Below are positions 18,383 to 26,258 of a DNA stretch of 64,000 bases, in pieces (within the stretch, counting starts at the first letter, position 1; the number at the start of each line of letters is the position of its first letter). The translations under genes and the position numbers were made by a program. The notes beneath the pieces are model-generated. The model saw only the letters and a list, made by a program, of their open reading frames with translations, did not search any database and was not told the origin of the DNA. The DNA is from JAUVRX01 sp049664225 (GTDB taxonomy: Bacteria; Acidobacteriota; Thermoanaerobaculia; Multivoradales; JAHEKO01): contig JBATEX010000213.1 in the NCBI GenBank assembly GCA_049664225.1, positions 124,001-188,000 on the forward strand. The letters are read 5' to 3'.

Positions 18383-19006
18383 ATGACGGCAACTACTCGT
18401 GACAGCAGGCCGCTGTGGGTTCGGGTGATCAGCCACACGGCCGGACTTTTTGGCGTTCGCTTCTACAACATGCTCTACGGAGAACGCTCCCTGCTCGAGC
18501 CCACGAAGCGGGTGGAGCCGCCCCCTGGATTGGGGGTCCGAAGGGCAACCTCCGGGGATTTCGAGCTGCTGGCATCCAAGCTGGCCCCACCCCAGGCGGA
18601 GTCCTGTCGCATCGCGGCCGCACAGCAGAGCCGATGCCTCGTCGCCGTGGTTGGCAAGGAGTTTGCTGGCTATTCCTGGCTCAATACGGAGGACATCTAC
18701 CTGTTGAGCTGGAGAGTTCAGGCGCTGCCGTCCGCGGGAGGCTATACCTACAACAGCTTCGTTCAGCCGGAGTTCAGGGGCCAGAAGATCTTCCAGTGCC
18801 TGACCGAAGCTGCCTATACCGAGCTTCAGCAAGCTGGCTTCGAGTTCTGCTGCAACCTCGTGGACAGAGACAATGCTCCTTCCGTAGCCGCTCGCAGACG
18901 GCTGGGCGCCCAGTTTCGCGCCGCACCCATTCTCAAGTTGCCGGGCCTGAATCCAGTCCCATTGTTGCGATTCCCTTTCGGCGTGTCGGCCAGCGAGTCT
19001 AGTTGA
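18383..19006 (+). CDS. GNAT-like N-acetyltransferase
   Basis: This 207-residue protein has a GNAT-type core: a beta-strand segment CLVAVVGKEFAGYSWLN, then YTYNSFVQPEFRGQKIFQCL, whose FRGQKI resembles the acetyl-CoA pyrophosphate loop (R/QxxGxG/A, here degenerate), and NLVDRDNAPSVAARRRLGAQ, the typical helix where an Asn precedes the C-terminal strand. The N-terminal 55 residues (FGVRFYNMLYGERSLLEP) are not part of the usual core. It abuts the BKACE stop. The substrate is unknown. Confidence 0.7.
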   Translation: MTATTRDSRPLWVRVISHTAGLFGVRFYNMLYGERSLLEPTKRVEPPPGLGVRRATSGDFELLASKLAPPQAESCRIAAAQQSRCLVAVVGKEFAGYSWLNTEDIYLLSWRVQALPSAGGYTYNSFVQPEFRGQKIFQCLTEAAYTELQQAGFEFCCNLVDRDNAPSVAARRRLGAQFRAAPILKLPGLNPVPLLRFPFGVSASESS

Positions 19007-19034
19007 CTTTGGAAGATAGACTCTTTCCTTCTCC

Positions 19035-19832
19035 ATGGCCACCGAAAACTGGGATCAGGTTGTCGAGGACTTCCAGGGCTCGCCAACGCTGGTCGCCTGG
19101 CGCGCCTACATGAAAGAGGTCTACTGCCGGCTGACGAGACGGTGGTTCGAGACTGCACCACCGGGCCGGCGTCTCAAGACCGACCTCTTCGAGGAAGCCA
19201 TCTGCCTCGAGCACCCGATGGCGGAGTTTCCCGCAGGCAGCCTGGGAATGGATGGCTCGATTTCCGTGGTCGCAAGAGCGAAGAACAATCTCGAGGACTC
19301 GAACGGCTACCGCCTTCTGGTGGGTGATCTACGACAGAGCCCGATCAGGTCGGGTGCTCTCAGCTCGATCCTCTCGGGCTCGTCACTCGATCACTTCGAG
19401 ACCGAAGAGGAGCTTGCCTCGGGTCTCGCCGAAGTGAGCGCGGGCCTGGCGCCGGGAGGAATCCTGGTTTTGACCCTCGACAATCCCCAGAATCCCATCA
19501 TCTGGCTCCGCAATCACCTGCCTTATCGCTTGCTGAACCGCGTCGGGCTGCTCCCCTACTTCGTGGGCATGACCTGGAGCCGTGGCGAGGCCCAGAGACA
19601 GCTCGAGGAGCTGGGACTCGAGGTCACCGCCGAATCCGCGATCGCCCACGCACCTCGGGCTCCAGCCATCTGGCTCGACTCCCTGACCCGGCGATGGGGA
19701 GGAGATCGCCCCGGAGGTCTCCTGCTCAGAACCTATCTGGCGTTCGAGTGCTTGGAGTCGCTTCCGACCCGCTACTTGACCGGGTACTACGTTGCCATGA
19801 GGGCCCGCAAGCCGTCAGGTCGGCAAGCCTAG
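19035..19832 (+). CDS. Class I SAM-methyltransferase-like protein with divergent motif I
   Basis: This 265-residue protein reads like a methyltransferase from the middle on: FRSGAL-like IRSGALSSILSGSSLDHF, ELASGLAEVSAGLAPGGILV and LTLDNPQNPI correspond to the post-II, IV and V regions. The expected glycine-rich motif I is replaced by RRLKTDLFEEAICLE, a KTDLFEEA form that occurs in a subset of these proteins. Activity is therefore probable but not certain. It is the third gene of the BKACE-GNAT run and stops only three nucleotides before the convergent FG-GAP gene. Confidence 0.65.
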   Translation: MATENWDQVVEDFQGSPTLVAWRAYMKEVYCRLTRRWFETAPPGRRLKTDLFEEAICLEHPMAEFPAGSLGMDGSISVVARAKNNLEDSNGYRLLVGDLRQSPIRSGALSSILSGSSLDHFETEEELASGLAEVSAGLAPGGILVLTLDNPQNPIIWLRNHLPYRLLNRVGLLPYFVGMTWSRGEAQRQLEELGLEVTAESAIAHAPRAPAIWLDSLTRRWGGDRPGGLLLRTYLAFECLESLPTRYLTGYYVAMRARKPSGRQA

Positions 19833-19835
19833 CCT

Positions 19836-21512
19836 TCACTGTCTGACTCGCGACCAGGCGCTCGTGTCACCGGTCTCGAAGGAATCGTAGAAGATCTTCC
19901 CCAGACGGAGATCCAGCGTTCCAGCCGTGACGCCGGCAGCCAACATGGAATCGGCGCTCACGTCGGCGCAGGAAAAGGCTCCGGTGCCGTCGCCGAGACA
20001 GAACCTCTCGGGTCCGTGGGTCCTGCCGAACAGCGCATCGAGATGGCCATCCTGATCCACGTGGCCAAGAGCCACGTCGAAGGCCGATTCGGTATTGGCG
20101 CCGATGGCTGCGCAGGAGAAGCCTCCCGATCCGTCACCCAGACAGACCCTGTTGGCACTCCCGACAACCGCGAACACGGCATCCTGGTCACGATCCCCAT
20201 CGACATCGCCCAGAGCTACGCCATAGCTGGAAGTGGTGCCAACACCGACATCCCCACAGCCAGAAAACCCACCTGAGCCATCTCCAAGACAGACGCGATC
20301 GGCCCCGTCCGTGTTGGCAAAGATCGCATCGAGCAGCCCGTCGCCGTCGATCTGCCCCAGAGCCAGACGGAAGGTGTCATAGGTATCAGCGCTGATATCC
20401 ACGCAATCGCTGAAGCCGCCGGCGCCGTCACCCAAGCAGGCCTGATTCGGTGCGTTCGCGTTCGCCAGAACCGCATCCTGATAGCCGTCACCATCCAGAT
20501 CACCCAGGGCCACGGCGTTGGCGAGGCCTGTCGAGTTGCTGACAGTCGCACAGCTGACGAATCCGCCCGAGCCGTCTCCGAGGCAGACCCTGCTCGGGTC
20601 GCCCTCGTTGGCGAAGACCGCGTCCAAGTGTCCGTCCTCATCAACATCACCCAAGGCTACGCCCGTGCTGTCGAAAGCGTCAGAGCTCACTTGGCTACAG
20701 CCGACGAAACCGCCCGCCCCATTTCCCATACAGACACGATTCGGTTCGGAAAGGTTCATCGCGAAGACCGCGTCCAGGGATCCGTCTCCATCGAGATCTC
20801 CCAGCGCAGCCTTGTAGCTGAACCCCTCGTCTTCACTCACGTCGCTGCAGCCCGAAAAGCCACCCGCTCCATCCGAACGGCAGACCCGATTGCGCTCCAC
20901 GGTCGAAATGACCATGTCGACGACACCGCACGGCTCCACCCCTTCCAGGATCACTGTGTAGGAATCCGACTGGTCGCCAGGACCCACCGGGACCCATTCC
21001 ATAAAGGATCCAGCGAGGGGGTTTGCTGCGTGGATGGCGAACGGATCGCCGGAGATTCCAAAGAGTGCGAGATCCGTCTTGTCCCGCGGCTCGTCGGGCT
21101 GGCCTGTCACCACGAGTACGTACTCTCCGGGTGTGTCCAGTGTGAAGCCGGAGCCGTCGGTGGCAGTCGATCTCAGAATAGAGGGACCAGGCTCGCTGCC
21201 CGAAGCCTCGTCGTTGGCGAGGAGCGGGGCACCATCTGGGGAAAAGAGGAAGAGCCGCGTATCGAGGGTGATCGCTTGTGTCGTCGCCACGAAGGCGGCG
21301 GGCTCGACGATCCGGATGCAGTAAGCGTCCCGTCTGTCATCGACAGCCTGGTCGAGACTCCCTCCGATCTCCTCGAGAATCCAGGGAGTGAAGGTTCTCT
21401 GGGCTTCACCATCGGGAAAACTGGGTGCATCGCCGTTCTCGATCCAGACCTGGGCACCAACCAAAGATGCCACAAAGAGCCCGCAAGTAGTGATCTTGAG
21501 TGACGTCCTCAT
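19836..21512 (-). CDS. Secreted FG-GAP protein with seven Cys-paired blades and C-terminal SFETGDTSAWS
   Basis: This 558-residue protein has a signal peptide (MRTSLKITTCGLFVASLVGA), then a prepeptidase-type beta domain (about 45-200: AYCIRIVEPAAFV, LDTPGEYVLVVTGQ), then seven repeats of about 41 residues built as RVCLGDGSGGFSGC plus ALGDVDGDGxxDAVFAN. Every repeat holds two cysteines 9-11 residues apart, so seven intra-blade disulfides are likely, along with DxDxDG calcium loops. It ends DSFETGDTSAWSRVRQ, the same motif as at the end of the other FG-GAP protein. The near-identical repeats suggest recent amplification. The role is unknown; a cell-surface or secreted binding protein is plausible. 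Confidence 0.78.
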   Translation of the reverse strand: MRTSLKITTCGLFVASLVGAQVWIENGDAPSFPDGEAQRTFTPWILEEIGGSLDQAVDDRRDAYCIRIVEPAAFVATTQAITLDTRLFLFSPDGAPLLANDEASGSEPGPSILRSTATDGSGFTLDTPGEYVLVVTGQPDEPRDKTDLALFGISGDPFAIHAANPLAGSFMEWVPVGPGDQSDSYTVILEGVEPCGVVDMVISTVERNRVCRSDGAGGFSGCSDVSEDEGFSYKAALGDLDGDGSLDAVFAMNLSEPNRVCMGNGAGGFVGCSQVSSDAFDSTGVALGDVDEDGHLDAVFANEGDPSRVCLGDGSGGFVSCATVSNSTGLANAVALGDLDGDGYQDAVLANANAPNQACLGDGAGGFSDCVDISADTYDTFRLALGQIDGDGLLDAIFANTDGADRVCLGDGSGGFSGCGDVGVGTTSSYGVALGDVDGDRDQDAVFAVVGSANRVCLGDGSGGFSCAAIGANTESAFDVALGHVDQDGHLDALFGRTHGPERFCLGDGTGAFSCADVSADSMLAAGVTAGTLDLRLGKIFYDSFETGDTSAWSRVRQ

Positions 21513-21917
21513 GCGTCTTCCTCCAGCGCGAATCTCTCGCCGCTGACCGACAGCTTTCCTGCGACAACCGCGCAGGGCTCGTCCCTTCTCTCACGGTAAC
21601 AACTCCCTGGCGGAATGGCAGCGGAATGCTCCGCTATGGAGCCAGACTCCCGCCCAGTCGTCTCTCGGCAGCGAGGCCGATTTTCAAGGTTCACGGGGCA
21701 CCCTGGTCCGATCTGATTCGCTCGACTGCCTGAGCGGCGGTGTCGTTTCGCCGACAAGCGCACGCCGTTCACTAGCTTTGGCCACCAGGTCTTCTTCGTT
21801 GGCACCGACGCCCGCGAAAGGGTCAGACTGATGAAGACCGCATTCAGGTGTTTGCTGTAGGATTCGCTACCTCGGCACAGCCCAGCAGCTTCCACTCCCG
21901 CGCCAGGAGATTCGACC
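21513..21917. other. Divergent intergenic region before the M28 peptidase gene
   Basis: This 405-bp spacer separates an FG-GAP gene and an exopeptidase gene read in opposite directions. I find no open frame with coding character, no strong promoter pair and no clear repeat. A TAGGAT hexamer near 21857 could be a -10 for the peptidase gene, and CAGGAGA at 21904-21910 is its ribosome site. Confidence 0.45.
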
Positions 21918-23357
21918 GTGCGCCACACACTCTTCTCACTACTTCTCCCGCTCCTGTTCTTCGCAGTTCGGCCAGCTCTTGGCGACGAAGATCTCACCTC
22001 GACCTATCGTGACGAAGCCGGCCGCATCATCGGGGCCGCCCTGACCGACGAGGAGGGTTGGGAGAAGCTGTCCTACCTGACGACCGTGGTCGGGGCTCGG
22101 CTGTCGGGCTCGGAGCAGCTCGAGCAGGCCATCGAGTGGGCCACGGAGACCCTGCAAGACGAGGGCTTCGATAACGTCTCGAGTCAGCCGGTCGAGGTGA
22201 CGCATTGGGTCCGCGGCGAGGAGAGCGCCCGTCTCCTAGCACCGATTGGACGTGAGTTGGCGATTCTCGGTCTGGGCAGAAGCATCGGGACCCCAATCGA
22301 GGGAATCGAAGCGCCTGCCGTCGTGGTGAGCGGCTTCGATGAGCTCGAAGCCCTGGGTCGTGAGGCCGTCGAGGGCAAGATCGTCGTCTACGCCGTGCCC
22401 TGGGAGGGGTATGGCGAGACGGTCCGGTACCGGGGCGATGGAGCCTCGAGGGCTGCGGCCTTGGGCGCAGTCGCTGTTCTGGTTCGTTCGGCGACCGGTC
22501 GCAGTATCGCTTCACCTCATACTGGAGCCCTTCGATACTCGGATGATGCGTCCAGGATTCCGGCGGCAGCGATCACCGTCGAGGACACCGAGTGGATGCA
22601 ACGGCTCGCAGACATGGGGCACGAGCTACGAGTCGAGCTCCGGATGGCAGCCAAGACTCTGCCCGACGCGAGATCTGCCAACGTCATCGCGGAGATTCGT
22701 GGCAGCCAGTACCCTGAAGAAGTGGTTGTCATGGGTGGGCACTTCGACTCCTGGGACGTGGGACAGGGAGCCCACGACGATGGCGCCGGTTGCATCGCCG
22801 CCTGGCAGGCCTTGAGGATCATCCAGAGCCTGGGCCTGCAGCCCCGGCGCACATTGAGGTTGGTACTCTGGACCAACGAGGAGAATGGCCTCGCCGGTGC
22901 TAGGGCCTACCGGGATTGGGTCGGTGATGAGATCGAAAGACACGTTGCGGCCATCGAGATGGACGGCGGTGCCGAGCGCCCCCTGGGATTCGGCTTCGGC
23001 CTGACCGGCGTCGAGCCCGACTCCGGAGACCCGATCTACGAATCCGCCCTGGCTCAACTACAAGCCATCGGCCATCTGCTCCTTGGCATCGAGGCCGGGC
23101 AGATATTCCGGGGTGGCGGAGGTGCTGATATCGGACCGCTGGTCAAGAGCGGAGTCCCCGGCCTGGGTTTGAATACAGTCGGCGAGCATTACTTCGACTG
23201 GCATCACACCGAGGCCGATACGCTGGACAAGATCGACCCACAGAACTTCAGGCGAGCGGTAGCCATGCTTGCGGTGATGGGCTATGTCCTGGCCGACATG
23301 CCAGGGCGGCTGGTCTCCGCCGAGAGCTACGGGCCGTTGGCTGCGGCTTCCCCCTAG
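21918..23357 (+). CDS. Secreted M28 family metallopeptidase with PA-type insert
   Basis: This 479-residue zinc exopeptidase starts with GTG, eight nucleotides after CAGGAGA, and has a signal peptide (LFSLLLPLLFFAVRPALG). Residues about 125-235 form a protease-associated insert (VEGKIVVYAVPWEGYG, GAVAVLVRSATG). The di-zinc aminopeptidase core follows: His275 in GGHFDSWDVGQG, Asp287/288 in GAHDDGAG, Glu321/322 in TNEENGLAG, Asp in EMDGG, and HHTEADT near the C-terminus, so all ligands seem present. It resembles glutamate carboxypeptidase-like M28B proteins of bacteria that live on peptides. It is transcribed alone. Confidence 0.9.
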   Translation: MRHTLFSLLLPLLFFAVRPALGDEDLTSTYRDEAGRIIGAALTDEEGWEKLSYLTTVVGARLSGSEQLEQAIEWATETLQDEGFDNVSSQPVEVTHWVRGEESARLLAPIGRELAILGLGRSIGTPIEGIEAPAVVVSGFDELEALGREAVEGKIVVYAVPWEGYGETVRYRGDGASRAAALGAVAVLVRSATGRSIASPHTGALRYSDDASRIPAAAITVEDTEWMQRLADMGHELRVELRMAAKTLPDARSANVIAEIRGSQYPEEVVVMGGHFDSWDVGQGAHDDGAGCIAAWQALRIIQSLGLQPRRTLRLVLWTNEENGLAGARAYRDWVGDEIERHVAAIEMDGGAERPLGFGFGLTGVEPDSGDPIYESALAQLQAIGHLLLGIEAGQIFRGGGGADIGPLVKSGVPGLGLNTVGEHYFDWHHTEADTLDKIDPQNFRRAVAMLAVMGYVLADMPGRLVSAESYGPLAAASP

Positions 23358-23532
23358 CCCGCATTATTCATGGCCCGCGGCATCTAGCGGAGTTCGCCCG
23401 CCATCTCAGGCCGCCCTCGCTCATCACTTCTCAACAACCTGCAAGGTTGCCTCCGGTGCTCCTCCCTGCGAGTGTCCAGATCTGACAGACGCCTTCCACA
23501 ATCTGCTCGCGCGGCCATGAACAATCCAGGCT

Positions 23533-23615
23533 AGAGGTCTTGTTGGGGTGGGCTCCAGGGGGTTCTTGCAGCGGCAGGGAGGATAGCCCCCTGGGCCCCA
23601 CCCCAACAGACCTCT
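23533..23615. repeat. Long near-perfect hairpin (arms of about 29 nt)
   Basis: The segment 23533-23562 (AGAGGTCTTGTTGGGGTGGG and ten more bases) pairs with 23587-23615, with only one bulged T and a two-base mismatch; the loop is 24 nt. It lies in the 481-bp space between the M28 and cytochrome genes, 175 nt after the stop. It could be a terminator, but it is longer than needed and lacks a T-run, so it may be a small palindromic element. The rest of the space holds a tiny stem CAACCT-GCA-AGGTTG (23435-23449) and a TAGAGT hexamer (23750-23755) that may be the cytochrome gene's -10. Confidence 0.65.
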
Positions 23616-23838
23616 GACATCATTTGAAGCAGCAGTCAATTGAGGCCATGGCGCAGTGGTGGCCCCGGTGCCCCAAAGAACGGCAGGCAGGGACGCCGGC
23701 CGCTTCCACCGCTGCGCAGCCGATCAGACTCTCGGTCACCGATTTGGTGTAGAGTTAACCAGGAATGTACTGGCGGGGGCGGCCACCGCGCACCACAGCC
23801 CCCGAGAGACGAACCGAACCCCTCAGGAGGGAATGCTC

Positions 23839-24237
23839 ATGCGCAAATCACTCGTAGTGACAGGCATCGTGATCGCCGCTCTGGTCTTCGCCATGCCGAC
23901 TCTCGCCGCCACTGCCAAAGAAGCTCCGGAAGACGTTGTCATCGACCAATGCATGGCCAAGAAATCGGCTGTCAATTTCCCACACGCAGCACATTTCGAG
24001 CTCACCGAGTGCACCACCTGCCACCACACGAACGAGGGCCTCACCGCGGAGTTGGACGTGGAAGTGCCATCATGCGCCTCCTGCCACAAGGACCCCGAGG
24101 CCGCCGAGACGCCGGATTGTGCACAGATGAGCCTGTCGAAGAACCCCTACCACGTCGCGTGCGTCACGTGTCACAAGGAGTCTGGCGTGGAGGCCGCGCC
24201 CACGAAGTGCGACGGCTGCCATCCGAAGGCCGGCTGA
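23839..24237 (+). CDS. Periplasmic tetrahaem cytochrome c3-like protein
   Basis: This 132-residue protein has a signal peptide (MRKSLVVTGIVIAALVFAMP, cleavage near LAATA) and four CxxCH haem motifs: CTTCH at 58-62, CASCH at 79-83, CVTCH at 108-112 and CDGCH at 124-128. Extra histidines in NFPHAAHFELTE before haem 1 and HHTN after it are the typical distal ligands of class III cytochromes. It should shuttle electrons in the periplasm. AGGAGG stands eight nt before this ATG; the ATG six nt earlier is too close. Its own terminator follows, so it is monocistronic. Confidence 0.88.
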   Translation: MRKSLVVTGIVIAALVFAMPTLAATAKEAPEDVVIDQCMAKKSAVNFPHAAHFELTECTTCHHTNEGLTAELDVEVPSCASCHKDPEAAETPDCAQMSLSKNPYHVACVTCHKESGVEAAPTKCDGCHPKAG

Positions 24238-24268
24238 ACCAGAGCTCCAAGCAGGAAAAGATCTTCGG

Positions 24269-24320
24269 CCACCTGGTAGACCTCTCTTGTTGAGAGCATC
24301 TGCCAGGTGGTTTCTTCTTT
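24269..24320 (+). terminator. Intrinsic terminator of the tetrahaem cytochrome gene
   Basis: CCACCTGGTAGA then CTCTC pair with GAGAG and ATCTGCCAGGTGG across a TTGT loop (stem of about 17 pairs with two small irregularities). TTTCTTCTTT follows directly. This is a textbook Rho-independent terminator 31 nt after the stop. Confidence 0.88.
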
Positions 24321-24466
24321 GGGGTGGGGCGCGATGGGTTCGCTCCTTCACACGGAGCTGCACTCGACCCGCGCTAGAATGTCCGCACGCTGCAGCGGCC
24401 CAGCCACCGGCTGAATGCTGATCCAGGAACCGCTAAAGACAGCTGCCGCACCACCCGGATCTCGAA

Positions 24467-25306
24467 ATGGATGCCCGACAACAGGAGCTTCACTCCAGAA
24501 TGGAGGAGCAGCACTGGTGGTTCCTGGGCAAGCGTCAGATCGTTAGGACTCTCCTGCACTCCCTGTTGCCCCCAGATGGGCAGAGCCTGATTGTTGATGT
24601 GGGCTGTGGCCCAGGTGGCAACGTCGCAGCCCTTGCCGACACCTATGACGCTGCCGGTATCGACACCTCAGCCGACGCTATCGCTCTGGCCCGCCAACGC
24701 TTTCCTGGACTTCGATTCTGGCAAGGCGAGCTGGGTGAAGCTCCACCCGAATTCGACCGAGGGGCAAGTGTGTACCTGCTGACGGATGTTCTGGAGCACG
24801 TGCCCGATGACTTTCTGTTGCTGTCGACCCTCCTGTCGCGGTGCCAGAAAGGGGCTCACGTTCTCTTGACGGTACCCGCCAACGACGCCCTGTGGTCCAG
24901 TCACGACGAGGTCCTAGCCCACTACCGTCGCTACAACCGCAGTCAACTGGAGTCTCTATGGCAGGGGCTGCCGGTCACCCCCCTTCTGGTCTCCTACTAC
25001 AACACCCGGCTCTACCCGGTGATTCGGCTGGTTCGTGCCTTGAACCGATTCGGTGGAAAGTCGTTCGGCCATCGCGGCACCGACCTCCGACTGCCCCCTG
25101 AACCGGCGAATCGTATTCTCGCCTCGTTCTTCGGTGGCGAAGCGAGGGGTCTAAACGACTATCTGGAGGGTCGCAGGCCAGAGGGCTATCGATACGGCGC
25201 CAGCCTGATCGCTATCCTGCGCGTCGATGGTCAAGGAATCGTTCCACGTCATCGTCCGAATCATGTGGACTTCGATCACGCCCCGAAGGGAGTGGCCACG
25301 GAATGA
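24467..25306 (+). CDS. Class I SAM-dependent methyltransferase, likely glycan or lipid linked
   Basis: This 279-residue protein has the full motif I VDVGCGPGGNVAAL, an acidic ribose contact in AAGIDTSADAI, and VYLLTDVLEHVPDD for motif IV. HRRYN-like AHYRRYNRSQLESLW is typical of methyltransferases found in polysaccharide and lipid-glycan loci. Opening residues HSRMEEQHWWFLGKRQIV (the EExHWWF type) strengthen that grouping. Its stop overlaps the start of a dolichyl-phosphate-glucosyltransferase-like GT2 gene as ATGA. A TAGAAT hexamer (24375-24380) may be the -10 of this two-gene unit. Confidence 0.85.
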   Translation: MDARQQELHSRMEEQHWWFLGKRQIVRTLLHSLLPPDGQSLIVDVGCGPGGNVAALADTYDAAGIDTSADAIALARQRFPGLRFWQGELGEAPPEFDRGASVYLLTDVLEHVPDDFLLLSTLLSRCQKGAHVLLTVPANDALWSSHDEVLAHYRRYNRSQLESLWQGLPVTPLLVSYYNTRLYPVIRLVRALNRFGGKSFGHRGTDLRLPPEPANRILASFFGGEARGLNDYLEGRRPEGYRYGASLIAILRVDGQGIVPRHRPNHVDFDHAPKGVATE

Positions 25307-26052
25307 TGTCGACGACGATCGTGGTCCCTTGCTACAACGAGGCCACTCGCCTACCGGCAGAGACCTACCTGGAGTTTCTCGACGGTCGCGTCGATACCCG
25401 CTTTCTATTCGTTGATGACGGCAGTATCGACGGCACCCAAGACGTACTGCAGCAGCTCTGTGAAAGTTCCTCGGGCAGATGTGACTTTCTGCAGCTGCCC
25501 GAGAATCGGGGCAAGGCGGAGGCGGTGCGGCGAGGAATCCTGAGTGCACTCGACACCGACAGCTCCCTGGTCGGTTTCTGGGACGCCGACCTAGCGACCC
25601 CGCTGGAGGCGATTCCTGTTCTGGCTGAGGTCTTTGAAGAGCGTCCAAGGGTCCTCATGGTCTCCGGGTCCCGAGTCAGGTTGCTCGGACGCCACGTCGA
25701 CAGGGACCCCTATCGACATTACGCCGGTCGTCTCTTCGCTACGGTGGTGTCGTTGATGCTCGATGCGCCGGTCTACGACACTCAGTGCGGCGCCAAGCTC
25801 TTCCGCTCCTGCTCGACCGTCGAGAGCTTGTTTCACGAGGAGTTCATCACCAAGTGGATCTTCGATGTCGAGATCCTGGCCCGACTCAGACAGGCCATCG
25901 GACCGGCGGCATGGAGTCAACCGGGGGATCTGGTCTACGAGTGCCCCCTGGAGACCTGGCAGGATGTCTCGGGAAGCAAGGTGCGTCTGCAGGATTTTCT
26001 GCACGCGCCGCTGGACCTGATTTCCATCTATCGCAACTACATGGCGAAGTAG
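25303..26052 (+). CDS. GT2 family glycosyltransferase, polyprenyl/dolichyl-phosphate hexosyltransferase-like
   Basis: This 249-residue protein has a GT-A fold: TTIVVPCYNEATRLP, FLFVDDGSIDGTQDVL, ENRGKAEAVRRGIL, and the metal-binding FWDADLATPLEAIP. These are hallmarks of enzymes that move a hexose from a nucleotide sugar to a polyprenyl phosphate on the cytoplasmic face. CGAKLFR and EFITKWIFDVEILARL further support this. Lipid-linked sugars so made are the donors for GT-C membrane transferases, several of which lie 2-12 kb downstream. It is translationally coupled to the methyltransferase gene. Confidence 0.88.
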   Translation: MMSTTIVVPCYNEATRLPAETYLEFLDGRVDTRFLFVDDGSIDGTQDVLQQLCESSSGRCDFLQLPENRGKAEAVRRGILSALDTDSSLVGFWDADLATPLEAIPVLAEVFEERPRVLMVSGSRVRLLGRHVDRDPYRHYAGRLFATVVSLMLDAPVYDTQCGAKLFRSCSTVESLFHEEFITKWIFDVEILARLRQAIGPAAWSQPGDLVYECPLETWQDVSGSKVRLQDFLHAPLDLISIYRNYMAK

Positions 26053-26258
26053 GTCGGCAAGCCAATGACCAGGCCAGCACGAGTGCAACCTCGTCACGTC
26101 CGGACCGTAGTAGATGCAAGACGGGAGTGATGTGTATCATCGACGCGGAGTCGAGGCAGGCCAAGCCGTCCCTCGACGAGGGAAGGACTTTCAGACGGAG
26201 AACCTTCCAGGAATAGTGCTGGGGTAGCCGAGCTCAACCGTTTTCAGGAGTTCAAATC

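Noticed and set aside
19035..19832. Methyltransferase gene considered as a pseudogene because motif I lacks glycines
   Set aside because: The frame is intact, the later motifs are well kept and KTDLFEEA recurs as a recognised variant in this enzyme type, as far as I recall.
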